Under the pieces are notes generated by a model, which was not told where the DNA came from, ran no database searches, and worked only from the letters and a program-made list of their open reading frames with translations. A stretch of DNA of 64,000 nucleotides from Geminicoccaceae bacterium (lineage in GTDB: Bacteria > Pseudomonadota > Alphaproteobacteria > Geminicoccales > Geminicoccaceae): contig AP024683.1 of NCBI GenBank assembly GCA_025999455.1, positions 689,501 through 753,500 on the forward strand, written 5' to 3'. Position 1 is the stretch's first letter; every line of letters begins with the position of its first letter. A program made the translations under genes and the position numbers. Positions 1 to 9,901 of the stretch are shown here, piece after piece.

Positions 1-105
1 GGACAACCGGAAGGCCCGACCCGGCACCGTTCCTCGGCGGCGCGCGGCCCCGCGCGGACAACCGCGGCGCGCCGGGTCCGAGCGACACCAACCACGAGGA
101 TGCCG

Positions 106-924
106 ATGTCGACGAGCATCGATCAAGCCTTCGTCAAGCAATTCGAGCGTGAGGTCCACGCCGCTTACCAGCGGCAGGGCTCCAAGCTGCGACCGACCGT
201 TCGCAACAAGACCAACGTCCGCGGCAGCACGACCGTCTTCCAAAAGGTCGGCAAGGGCATGGCCGGCACGAAGGCGCGCCACGGCCTCGTTCCGGTGATG
301 GACCTCGAGTTCGACAACGTCGAGGCCGTCCTGGTCGATTATTACGCCGGCGAGTGGGTCGATCGGCTGGACGAGCTCAAGACCAACATCGACGAGCGTC
401 AGGTTCTCGCGAGCGCCGGTGCCTACGCGCTCGGCCGCAAGACCGACGAACTCATCATCGCGGCGCTGGCCCAGAGCCCCCACTCGGTGGGTTCGCCCAG
501 CGAGGGCCTGACCAAGCAGAAGGTCCTCGCCGCCTTCGAGCTCTTGGGTAGCCACGACGTCCCTGACGACGGTCAGCGCTTCGCCGTCGTCGGCTGGAAG
601 CAGTGGTCGGAACTCCTCGCGCTGCCGGAGTTCGCGAGCGCCCAGTTCGTCGGCGAAGATCAGCTGCCCTGGCGCGGTGCCCAGGCCAAGACCTGGCTCG
701 GTACGGTCTGGATCGCCCATTCGGGCCTGCCGATCCAGGGCGGTGTCCGCACCTGCTTCTGGTACCACCGCAGCGCCGTCGGCCATGCGGTCGGCCAGGA
801 AGTGACCACCGACATCACCTGGCACGGCGATCGCGCCGCCCACTTCGTCGCCAACTGGATGTCCCAGGGCGCCGTGCTGATCGACGCCCAGGGCGTCGTC
901 AAAATGCCCTGCCTGGAGGCGTGA
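106..924 (+). CDS. Phage major capsid protein (T7-like/podovirus prophage type)
   Basis: The 272-residue protein would be the main shell subunit of a podovirus-like head. It carries blocks I associate with this capsid family: FQKVGKGMAGTKARHG near residue 46, then VDYYAGEWVDRLDELKTNIDER, then ALGRKTDELI. There is no signal peptide or membrane segment. I start at ATG 106 because GAGG at 96-99 lies six bases ahead; an in-frame ATG at 100 is too close to that site. The next gene follows after two bases and tail tubular genes lie downstream, which supports a virion role. The 105 bases before it hold no gene. Family recognition is from memory of conserved motifs, not a search. Confidence 0.85.
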   Translation: MSTSIDQAFVKQFEREVHAAYQRQGSKLRPTVRNKTNVRGSTTVFQKVGKGMAGTKARHGLVPVMDLEFDNVEAVLVDYYAGEWVDRLDELKTNIDERQVLASAGAYALGRKTDELIIAALAQSPHSVGSPSEGLTKQKVLAAFELLGSHDVPDDGQRFAVVGWKQWSELLALPEFASAQFVGEDQLPWRGAQAKTWLGTVWIAHSGLPIQGGVRTCFWYHRSAVGHAVGQEVTTDITWHGDRAAHFVANWMSQGAVLIDAQGVVKMPCLEA

Positions 925-926
925 TC

Positions 927-1196
927 ATGGCCTTCGACCCGAAAAACCTGAGCGCTCTCGCCTACGCCAACGGCTTCACGCTCTGGCACTACCGCACCGC
1001 CGACACGATGGCCGACGTGAGTGCCGCCGGTTACTTCAACGCCGCCTCGGCGATGCTCCGGGTGGGCGATTTCGTGATCGCCAACGCGGGCATCGGGGTG
1101 GTGCCCACGCACGGCCTGCTCGTCGTGCGCGGTAACGCCGGCGGGGTCGTCGACCTCTCCGACGTGACCCCGGTCGGCTCGACCAACGCCACCTGA
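927..1196 (+). CDS. Small phage head-associated protein, conserved, unknown role
   Basis: This 89-residue protein starts with ATG two bases after the capsid stop. It opens MAFDPKNLSALAYANG and contains GFTLWHYRT and AGYFNAASAMLRVGD. I recall proteins of this type directly after the capsid gene in related prophages. No enzyme motif, signal peptide or membrane helix is visible. The Gly/Val-rich, beta-prone second half would fit a head decoration or head-fibre protein, but that is inference. The tight spacing to the capsid suggests co-translation and a stoichiometric role in the particle. Confidence 0.7.
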   Translation: MAFDPKNLSALAYANGFTLWHYRTADTMADVSAAGYFNAASAMLRVGDFVIANAGIGVVPTHGLLVVRGNAGGVVDLSDVTPVGSTNAT

Positions 1197-1224
1197 ACCG
1201 CAGGGTCCAGCGGACCCGATCCGG

Positions 1225-1265
1225 CCGGCACGGTCGCGGCCGCCGACCCGGCGCGGCCGTGCCGG
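1225..1265 (+). other. Strong stem-loop between phage head genes and the secreted-protein gene
   Basis: The arms 1225-1238 and 1252-1265 pair over 14 base pairs, with one G-T pair, around a 13-base loop. No T-run follows directly (TTTT appears only at 1281-1284), so it is not a canonical terminator. It could be an RNA processing or stability element separating abundant head transcripts from the next gene. The pairing is seen directly; the role is inference. Confidence 0.5.
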
Positions 1266-1288
1266 CTCACCCATCGGAGGTTTTCGCC

Positions 1289-1666
1289 GTGGGACCGACA
1301 GCTCGTCGCTCTTGGCGCGCGGTGTCGTGCCTCGTCGTCGCGCTCGCCGCGGCCGTGCCCTCTCCGTCGCGGGCGGACGAGGCATCGTCTTGCGAGGGGC
1401 CCGGGCTCGAGGCGCTCGCCCGGCACCTGCCGCAGGCGAACCGCTTCGTCGCGGCGCGCGACATGCTCCCGGCTCTCGTGGGCCTTTGGCCGGTCGATCC
1501 GGCCCTGGCCGCCCGCCTCGAGCCCGACGGCGCCACGATCTTCGCCCGCGACGGCCGGCCCCTCCTCGTCGCGCTCACCCGCGGGGACTGCCTCGTGGCT
1601 GCCTTCGAGACCGATCCCGCCGCCCTCTGGCGTCGCCTTCGCGAGACGCTCGGACCGGCGATCTGA
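1289..1666 (+). CDS. Small secreted protein of unknown function inside the phage module
   Basis: I do not recognise this 125-residue protein. GTG 1289 is chosen because GGAGG at 1276-1280 lies eight bases ahead; an upstream in-frame GTG at 1259 has no such site. The N-terminus looks like a Sec signal peptide: basic residues, a hydrophobic stretch SCLVVALAAAVPS, then SRADEA with likely cleavage after SRA. The mature part is about 95 residues with two cysteines (in SSCEG and GDCLVA) that could form a disulphide. It lies between head and tail genes. A cargo gene or a periplasm-acting virion factor are the options; neither is proven. Confidence 0.6.
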   Translation: MGPTARRSWRAVSCLVVALAAAVPSPSRADEASSCEGPGLEALARHLPQANRFVAARDMLPALVGLWPVDPALAARLEPDGATIFARDGRPLLVALTRGDCLVAAFETDPAALWRRLRETLGPAI

Positions 1667-1694
1667 GCCGCTCCCGCGTGAAACGGAGCCTGCC

Positions 1695-2267
1695 ATGCCG
1701 CAAACCGACGTGACCTTGTGCGCGACCGCGCTCGCCAAGCTCGGCGCGCGGCCGATCACCTCGTTCGACGAGCCCACGGCCGAGGCCGAGACGGCGGCAC
1801 GATTGTACCCCGTCGTCCGCGATGCGACGCTCATGGCGCATCCCTGGACCTTCACGTTGGCCCAGGCGTGGCTCGAGCGGGATCCGGAGCCTCCGGCGGG
1901 CGATTTCTCCTTCGCGTTCCGCCTGCCGCCCGACATCTTGCGCACCCTGTCGGCGGGCAGTGGTGGCAGCGGGCGGGGTTTGGTCTACCGCGTCTTCGGT
2001 GGGCGGCTGCACGCCGACGCCGCGAGCGTTCTTCTCACCTATCAGCGTCGCCCGAGCGAAGCCGAATTTCCGGCCTACTTCGTGCCGGTGCTCGTCGCTC
2101 GCCTGGCCGCCGAGTTCTGCTTGCCCATCACCGAAAACGCCGTGCGCGCCGAAGTCCTCACGCGTCTGGCCAACGCCGAGCTCAAGCTCGCCAAGCTCGT
2201 CGACAGTCAGCAATCGACGCCGCAGCGGGTCGAGGACTTCACCCTCGTGCAGGCTCGCCTCGCATGA
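1695..2267 (+). CDS. Phage tail tubular protein A (gp11-like)
   Basis: The 190-residue protein matches the usual length of tail tubular protein A, the ring that joins portal to nozzle in T7-like phages. It begins with the typical head-completion helix layout (DVTLCATALAKLGARPI), followed by AAARLYPVVRDATLMAHPW-type helices (here TAARLYPVVRDATLM). It ends in a helical region containing VLTRLANAELKLAKL. Its stop overlaps the start of the next gene as ATGA, the common arrangement for tail tubular A and B. Assignment rests on these motifs and the neighbour order. Confidence 0.85.
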   Translation: MPQTDVTLCATALAKLGARPITSFDEPTAEAETAARLYPVVRDATLMAHPWTFTLAQAWLERDPEPPAGDFSFAFRLPPDILRTLSAGSGGSGRGLVYRVFGGRLHADAASVLLTYQRRPSEAEFPAYFVPVLVARLAAEFCLPITENAVRAEVLTRLANAELKLAKLVDSQQSTPQRVEDFTLVQARLA

Positions 2268-4219
2268 CCCGGCAGCTCCTCGTCAAGACGAGCTTCACCT
2301 CGGGCGAGCTCGACCCGTTGATGCTCGGACGCATCGACCTGCGCGCCCAAGAGGACGGCGCGCGTCGTCTGCGCAACGTCTTCGTCCACGCCGGCGGCGG
2401 CGTGTCACGGCGGCCGGGCACGAAGATCCTCGCCGAGATCCCGGACGCCGTGCGACTGGTACCGTTCGACGACACGGACACGGCTTTTCTTCTGGTGCTC
2501 GCGCCGGGGCGGGTCGTGGTTCTCCGCGAAGGTGAGGTGGTCGCCGATCTCGAGGCCCCGTGGACGGCTGCCCAGCTCGGCGGGCTCGATTGGGCCCGCT
2601 ACCGCGACCGGCTTTACCTCGTTCATCCCGAGGTCAGGGGTGTCGAGATCATCCGACGCCGGGGTGGGGCCGACACGGGCGACCTTTGGCAGTTGCGCTA
2701 CTGGCAATTCGACTCGGTCGAGGTCGAGCCCGGGGTGGTTCGGCCACTCGCCCCCTTTGCCAAGATCGCCCCTCCCGACACGGCGCTCCGGGTCCGCCGC
2801 GACGGCACGAACCCACCGCCCGGTGCGTCCGCCGGCGAATTCGTGATCGTCGACGCGCGGCACACCGAAGGTGCTTCCGCCGATCGGGTCTTCGAGCCGA
2901 GCCATTACGGGGTCTGGCTGCGGATCGAGGGCCGGCACGTCCGGATCGTCAATTACGTGGCACCGAACCAGGTGCTGGCGAAAGCCTACGACAACTTCCC
3001 CGACAGCGCTTGGACACTCCGGTGGGAGGAGGAGGCCTTCAGCCCCGCGCGCGGCTGGCCGCGATCGATCACCTTCCACCAGGATCGCATGGTGATCGGT
3101 GGCTCGCGCGACTTGCCGGACTGGGTCTGGATGTCGCGCACCGGCCGACCGATGAACTTCGATCCGGGAAGCGGCCTCGACGACGAAGCGATCTCGTTCC
3201 GCCTCTCGGACGACAGCAGTCACGTCGTCACCGCCCTCGTCCCGGGCCGCAACTTGCAGATCTTCACCTCGACGGGGGAATGGATCGTCAAGGGCTTTCC
3301 CGTCACGCCGACGGGAACGCAGGTCGAACGCCAGACGCGCATCGGCTCGCGGGTCTCCCCGCGGATCCGCCCCGTCGACGTGGACGGCGCCACGCTCTTC
3401 GTCGCGACGAGCGGCCGGGAGCTCCGCGAGTTCCTCTACACCGAAGTCGAGCAGGCCTACCAAGCGGCCGACATCGCGACGCTCTCCCGCCATCTCCTGC
3501 TCGATCCGGTCGACGCGACGTTCGACGGAAGTCGGCGTCTACTCTGGATCGTCCGTGGCGACGGCCGCATCGCGACCTTGACGATCGACCGCAACGCCAA
3601 CGTCGCCGCCTGGAGCTTGCAAGAGCTCGAGGGCCGGGCCCTCGCCGCGACGACCCTGCGCGACCGGCTCTTCCTGCTCGTCCGGTGGCGGGACCGAACC
3701 TTCGTCGAGGCGGTGGTCGACGGGTGCTGGCTCGATCACGCCCGAGAAGACGAGGCCTCGACCCCGACCTCCACCTGGTCGGGTTTCGCCCGGTACGTGG
3801 GCGCCGAGGTCGCGGTGCTGGCCGACGGGCGCGAGGTGTTCCGCGGTACGCTGACCTCGGACACGATCCAGCTCCGGAACCCGGCTTCGCGGCTCGCGGT
3901 GGGCGTTCCCTACGCGCACGAAATCGAGCCCGCACCGCCTTCCGTGGCGTCGCGGGGCGTGGCGCTCGATGCGCTGCACCGCCCCATTCGCCTCACTTTC
4001 AGGTTGCTGGAGAGTCGGAGGCTGGTGGTCGACGCCGGCGACGGTGCGCGTGTCGTCCCGCTCGCGACCGCCGAAGCGGCGCCCTTCACCGGTGACCACG
4101 TCCTGCGCGCGACCGGCTGGCGGCGTGGGCACGATGCGTTCCTCTGGCGGATCCGCGACGACTCCGCCGCTCCTTTCACCCTTCTCGCAGCGCAAACCGA
4201 ACTCAAGGTGAACGACTGA
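2264..4219 (+). CDS. Phage tail tubular protein B-like nozzle protein (gp12-like)
   Basis: This 651-residue beta-rich protein would form the tail nozzle. It opens with TSFTSGELDPLMLGRIDL, then GARRLRNVFVHAGGGVSRRPG. That opening (short N-terminal hook, then a GG-RRPG turn) is typical of phage stabilisation and tail tubular B proteins. Repeated beta-propeller-like strands follow, for example SSLSD-type and TGEWIVKG segments. The start at ATG 2264 overlaps the preceding stop by four bases. It is shorter than T7 gp12 (about 794 residues), but the family varies in length. The next gene begins at the last base of its stop codon. Confidence 0.8.
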   Translation: MTRQLLVKTSFTSGELDPLMLGRIDLRAQEDGARRLRNVFVHAGGGVSRRPGTKILAEIPDAVRLVPFDDTDTAFLLVLAPGRVVVLREGEVVADLEAPWTAAQLGGLDWARYRDRLYLVHPEVRGVEIIRRRGGADTGDLWQLRYWQFDSVEVEPGVVRPLAPFAKIAPPDTALRVRRDGTNPPPGASAGEFVIVDARHTEGASADRVFEPSHYGVWLRIEGRHVRIVNYVAPNQVLAKAYDNFPDSAWTLRWEEEAFSPARGWPRSITFHQDRMVIGGSRDLPDWVWMSRTGRPMNFDPGSGLDDEAISFRLSDDSSHVVTALVPGRNLQIFTSTGEWIVKGFPVTPTGTQVERQTRIGSRVSPRIRPVDVDGATLFVATSGRELREFLYTEVEQAYQAADIATLSRHLLLDPVDATFDGSRRLLWIVRGDGRIATLTIDRNANVAAWSLQELEGRALAATTLRDRLFLLVRWRDRTFVEAVVDGCWLDHAREDEASTPTSTWSGFARYVGAEVAVLADGREVFRGTLTSDTIQLRNPASRLAVGVPYAHEIEPAPPSVASRGVALDALHRPIRLTFRLLESRRLVVDAGDGARVVPLATAEAAPFTGDHVLRATGWRRGHDAFLWRIRDDSAAPFTLLAAQTELKVND

Positions 4220-4656
4220 TGGGTGCCCTGAGCAGTCTCGCCACGCTCGGTCTGGAGCTCGCGCTCGCCCAGAAGGCGCGCGACGAGCAGCAGGACCAGC
4301 TCGAGGACCAGCGCCGACGCGAGATCCGCCGTCTGCGGATCGCCGAGGCCGAAGAACAGCGTCGCCAACAGGCCGCTCTCGCGCGCCGTCTCGCCCAGGA
4401 GCGGGCCCGGGCCGGTGCCATGGGGATCGCGAGCTCGGGTGGCTCGATCGATGCGGTGTTGCGCGGTCTCGAGGAGGAGAGCCGCGCCCTCCGCGACGCG
4501 CGACGGCGAGAAACCGGGGCGCGGATCGACGCGATTCGCGAGCGCTACGAGGCGCGCGGGCGGCGCAACCTCCTCGAAACCGCCGCGCATCTCGGTGAGA
4601 TCGGTTCCCGGGCTTGGAGCGACCTCGGTTCCTCGCGCCGTAGCCTGCTCGACTGA
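4219..4656 (+). CDS. Coiled-coil phage internal virion-type protein
   Basis: The 145-residue protein starts on the last base of the preceding stop (TGATG). Residues about 15-70 form a very charged Arg/Glu/Gln coiled coil (runs such as QDQLEDQRRREIRRLR). A short Gly/Ser-rich break follows (MGIASSGGSID), then a second charged helix. No catalytic motif is visible. Its size and position after tail tubular B recall the small internal virion protein of T7-like phages (gp14), which helps DNA ejection. That is an assignment by position and composition only. Confidence 0.55.
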   Translation: MGALSSLATLGLELALAQKARDEQQDQLEDQRRREIRRLRIAEAEEQRRQQAALARRLAQERARAGAMGIASSGGSIDAVLRGLEEESRALRDARRRETGARIDAIRERYEARGRRNLLETAAHLGEIGSRAWSDLGSSRRSLLD

Positions 4657-4657
4657 G

Positions 4658-6208
4658 ATGCGCGCGAGCCGACGTGCGGCGTTCGCGGGAAGGCGGGCCG
4701 GACCGGGCTCGGTCGCACCCGCCTTCCCACCGATGAATTTCATGCAATTCGTCATGGGCTGGAATTCTTCTCAAGGTCGTGAGACGCCGCGGCTCCATCT
4801 GGAAATTTGTCAATGGCTCGACGAATGCTGGCGCGCCAACGAGCGGCGGCTCCTGCTCCTGGTTTTCCGGAATTCCGGCAAATCCACGCTCGCCGCACTT
4901 TATTGCGCCTGGTTGTTGCGCGGCGATCCCGACCTGCGCATTCTCGTCCTCTCGGCCGACCATGCGCTCGCCACGAAGATGACGCGGAACGTGCGCGGCG
5001 TGCTCGAGCGGCATCCGGCGACGATCGGCCTGCTCGACGATCGTCCGGAATGTTGGGCGGCCGATCAGCTGACGGTGCGGCGACGGCGCGTCTCGCGCGA
5101 CCCTTCGCTCCTGGCGCGCGGCATTGGTGGCAACGTCACGGGCTGTCGGGCCGACGTCCTCGTCTGCGACGACGTCGAAGTCCCCAACACCGCGGATACC
5201 GAGGAAAAGAAGCGATCACTTCGGGAGCGGTTGCGCGAGTTGAGCTTCGTGTTGGTGCCGGACGGTCTCCAACTCTACATCGGCACCCCGCACAGCTACC
5301 ATTCGATCTACGCCGAGACACCGCGTCGCGAGCTCAACGAGTCGGAGCCGTTCCTCGCCGGTTTCCGTAGGCTGACGCTCCCGCTTCTGCGACCCACGGG
5401 CGAACAACGGTGGAAGGAGCGCTTCCCCGACTCGGTCGTCGATCGCCTCTTGGCCGAGGCCGGGCCCGCCAAGTTCCGAAGCCAGATGCAGCTTCTCCCG
5501 ACGCGGCCCGAGGACGTGCGCCTCGATCCCGACCGGCTCCTGCCTTACGACGCCCCTCTCTCGATCGTCTCCGTCCAGGGCCGCGACGAGCTCCGGATCG
5601 CCGAGCGGCGCATGGTCTCGGCGGCAGCCGCCTGGGATCCGGCCTATGGCCGCCCGGAGCGCGGCGATTCGAGCGTGGTGGCCGCCGTGTTCGTCGACGG
5701 CGAGGGCCATTATTGGCTCCATGCGATCGAATACCTCGTGCTCGGACCCGAGACGGAGGCCGAGGTGGACGATGCGACGCGGCTTTGCCGCGCGGTCGTC
5801 CGTTTCCTCGCGCGCCACCATCTCCCCGCGATCACGGTGGAGACGAACGGGATCGGCGCTTTCCTCCCGGCCTTGCTGCGTCACGAGCTGCGCCGGGCGG
5901 GGGTCGGTGCCACGGTGATCCAGCGGGCGAACGCGGTCCCCAAGGAGCGACGGATCCTCGAGGCGTTCGATCCCCTGTTGGCAGCTCGCCGCTTGCACGT
6001 CCACCGGAGCGTTCTCCTCACGCCCTTCTCGGACGAGATGCGCGAGTGGCGTCCGGGGCGGCGGTGCCGCGACGACGGCCTGGATGCCGTCGCGAGCTGC
6101 CTCCTCGCCGAGCCGGTCCGCCTGCCGCCCGTGGCGGTCCGTTCGTCCGTGCCGAGCTGGCGTGGTGCCGCGCGGAGCTTTCAGGCACCGACCGACTTCG
6201 TGCCGTGA
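4658..6208 (+). CDS. Phage terminase large subunit (packaging ATPase-nuclease)
   Basis: The protein of up to 516 residues would drive genome packaging and cut the concatemer. An atypical Walker A, FRNSGKST with Lys near residue 75, is followed by Walker B-like ADVLVCDDVE and the coupling motif IGTPHSY. The nuclease half shows acidic positions in AAWDPAYGR, ITVETNGIG and RDDGLDAVASC, so the active sites look intact. The start may be ATG 4658, one base after the previous stop, or ATG 4733 (MNFMQFVMGW), which better matches relatives. It is the last phage gene before the bacterial operon. In many tailed phages terminase precedes the head genes, so its place after the tail genes follows the T7 scheme. 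Confidence 0.85.
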   Translation: MRASRRAAFAGRRAGPGSVAPAFPPMNFMQFVMGWNSSQGRETPRLHLEICQWLDECWRANERRLLLLVFRNSGKSTLAALYCAWLLRGDPDLRILVLSADHALATKMTRNVRGVLERHPATIGLLDDRPECWAADQLTVRRRRVSRDPSLLARGIGGNVTGCRADVLVCDDVEVPNTADTEEKKRSLRERLRELSFVLVPDGLQLYIGTPHSYHSIYAETPRRELNESEPFLAGFRRLTLPLLRPTGEQRWKERFPDSVVDRLLAEAGPAKFRSQMQLLPTRPEDVRLDPDRLLPYDAPLSIVSVQGRDELRIAERRMVSAAAAWDPAYGRPERGDSSVVAAVFVDGEGHYWLHAIEYLVLGPETEAEVDDATRLCRAVVRFLARHHLPAITVETNGIGAFLPALLRHELRRAGVGATVIQRANAVPKERRILEAFDPLLAARRLHVHRSVLLTPFSDEMREWRPGRRCRDDGLDAVASCLLAEPVRLPPVAVRSSVPSWRGAARSFQAPTDFVP

Positions 6209-6226
6209 GAGCGCGCGACGCGCCGC

Positions 6227-6254
6227 TTGCTTTTCGACGATCCTGGCCTACGAA
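6227..6254 (+). promoter_or_regulatory. Possible sigma-70 promoter of the nucleoside operon
   Basis: TTGCTT at 6227-6232 and TACGAA at 6249-6254 are 16 bases apart in the only non-coding stretch before the binding-protein gene. The -10 match is weak, so this is a guess from position. Confidence 0.25.
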
Positions 6255-6280
6255 GGGGCAAGGGGCGAAGGGAGGTCGAG

Positions 6281-7267
6281 ATGATCCGGGTCTTGGGTGC
6301 TGTCGTTCTGGCGCTTACGGCGGCCGTTTCCACGGCCGCGGCGCAAAAATTCCAGCCGGCCGTCATCTTCGACATGGGCGGCAAGTTCGACAAATCCTTC
6401 AACGAGGCGGCTTACAACGGCGCCGAGCGGTTCAAGAAGGAGACCGGGATCGACTATCTCGAATTCGAGGTGACCCAAGAAGCCCAGCGGGAGCAGGCCA
6501 TGCAGCGCATGGCCCGCCGCGGTGCCGACATCATCGTCGTCCTCGGGTTCCAGAACGGCACGCCGCTCCAGAAAGTAGCCGCCGAGTATCCCAACAGCAA
6601 GTTCACGATCATCGATGCGGTCGTCGATCTCCCCAACGTCCAATCGGTGATCTTCAAAGAACACGAGGGCAGCTTCCTCGTCGGGATGGCCGCAGCCCTC
6701 GTGAGCAAGACCGGCAAAGTGGGTTTCGTGGGTGGGATGGACATCCCCCTCATCCGAAACTTCGCCTTTGGCTACGAGCAGGGAATCAAATACGTCAACC
6801 CGAAGGCCGAGCTGTTCGTCAACATGACCGGCACGACGCCAGCGGCCTGGAACGATCCGGCCAAGGGTGCGGAGCTCGCCATAAGCCAGTTCGACCGCGG
6901 TGCCGACGTGGTCTACGCCGCGGCGGGAGGTACCGGGATCGGCGTGCTCCAGGCCGCCAAGGACAAAGGAAAATTCTCGATCGGCGTCGACAGCAACCAG
7001 AACTACCTCCATCCGGGTAGCGTCTTGACCTCGATGCTCAAGCGGGTCGACGTGGCGGTCTACAACGCGTTCAAGGATGCGCGCGCCGGGACTTGGAAAC
7101 CCGGGCGGCTCGACCTCGGTCTCGCGGAGGACGGCGTCGGTTACGCGCTCGACGAGCACAACCGGTCCGTCCTGACCCCCGACATCGTGGCCAAGCTCGA
7201 AGCGGCGCGTGCCGACATCATCGCCGGCCGTCTCGTCGTCAAGGACTACTACTCGACGCAAAAATAA
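6281..7267 (+). CDS. BMP-family (PnrA-like) nucleoside ABC transporter substrate-binding protein
   Basis: This 328-residue periplasmic protein would capture nucleosides for the transporter encoded next. ATG 6281 has GGAGG five bases ahead. A Sec signal peptide (IRVLGAVVLALTAAVSTAAA) precedes QKFQPA. Family marks include DMGGKFDKSFNEAAYNG near the N-terminus, the hinge EGSFLVGMAAAL, KVGFVGGMDIPLI and FDRGADVVYAAAGGTG. BMP proteins bind purine or other nucleosides. The downstream deaminase, phosphorylases and aldolase make nucleosides the likely ligand here. It is the first gene of a seven-gene operon reaching 14202. Confidence 0.92.
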   Translation: MIRVLGAVVLALTAAVSTAAAQKFQPAVIFDMGGKFDKSFNEAAYNGAERFKKETGIDYLEFEVTQEAQREQAMQRMARRGADIIVVLGFQNGTPLQKVAAEYPNSKFTIIDAVVDLPNVQSVIFKEHEGSFLVGMAAALVSKTGKVGFVGGMDIPLIRNFAFGYEQGIKYVNPKAELFVNMTGTTPAAWNDPAKGAELAISQFDRGADVVYAAAGGTGIGVLQAAKDKGKFSIGVDSNQNYLHPGSVLTSMLKRVDVAVYNAFKDARAGTWKPGRLDLGLAEDGVGYALDEHNRSVLTPDIVAKLEAARADIIAGRLVVKDYYSTQK

Positions 7268-7285
7268 CGCACAGCGGCTCGTTCC

Positions 7286-8799
<1,514 letters not shown>

Positions 8800-8800
<1 letters not shown>

Positions 8801-9900
8801 TGGGCTGTGCGAGCCGGCTTCCCGCCTGGGTCGAGCTCGCCCTTCTGCCGGCTCTGAACCTGGCGATCGCGGCCCTGATCGCCGGCCTCGTCGTGGTCCT
8901 GATCGGCGAAGATCCGCTCGAAGCCGTGGGCCTCCTCGTCTACGGCGCCTTCGGTTACGGGGAGGCGATCGGCTACACGCTCTTCTACACGACGAACTTC
9001 CTCTTCACGGGGCTCGCCGTCGCACTGGCGTTCCATGCCGGTCATTTCAACATCGGCGGCGAGGGCCAAGCCTATCTGGGCGGCCTGGGCGCGACGTTGG
9101 TCGCCCTGCATTGGGGCCAGCTTCCGAGCCCGATCTCGATCCCGCTCGCGGTCGCCGGTGCCGCGTTGTTCGGTGGGGCTTGGGCCTTCGTTCCCGGCTG
9201 GCTCTACGCCCGACGTGGCAGCCACGTCGTCATCACGACGATCATGATGAATTTCGTGGCCGCTGCGTTGATGACCTATCTCGTGGTCAACGTCCTCATC
9301 AAACCCGGTCAGCAGATCCCCGAAACCGACATCTTCGCGCCAACCGTCTGGGTTCCGCCTCTGGCGCCACTTTCGGCGTCGCTCGGTCTCGACCTCGGTC
9401 GCGCACCTGTCAATCACTCGCTGTTCCTCGCTCTCGTCTGCTGTCTCGCCTTTTGGGCTTTCGTCTGGCGGAGCCGCTTCGGCTACGAGCTTCGGGTGGT
9501 AGGCAAGAGCGAGGCGGCGGCGATCTATGCCGGCATCGCCCCCGGCCGGGTGACCATCGTCGCCATGACGCTCTCGGGCGCGCTCGCCGGCCTCCTCGCG
9601 GTCAACGAGATCCTGGGCAGCCAGCACCGCCTCGTCCTCGGCTTCACGGGCGGCTACGGCTTCGTCGGCATCGCCGTCGCCTTGATGGGCCGCAACCATC
9701 CGGTCGGGATCGTGCTGGCCGCGCTCCTGTTCGGGGCGCTCTACCAGGGCGGCTCCGAACTCGCTTTCGACATGCCCGAGATCAGCCGCGACATGGTGGT
9801 CGTGATCCAAGGCCTCGTCATCCTGTTCGCGGGCGCCCTCGAACATCTGTTCCGCGCGCCGCTCGAAAACCTGGTCTCGAGGCTGCAGGTCGCGCGCTGA
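8800..9900 (+). CDS. Nucleoside ABC transporter permease 1 (NupP-like)
   Basis: The 366-residue integral membrane protein has about eight to ten hydrophobic segments and belongs to the BPD-transp-2 permease group used by BMP systems. Family-like stretches are AFHAGHFNIGGEGQ, ITTIMMNFVA and GLLAVNEILGSQH. The ATG at 8800 overlaps the ATPase stop by one base (TGATG). With the next permease it would form the heterodimeric channel through which nucleosides pass. It is about 40 residues longer than its partner, as in other BMP transporters. Confidence 0.9.
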
Positions 9901-9901
9901 A

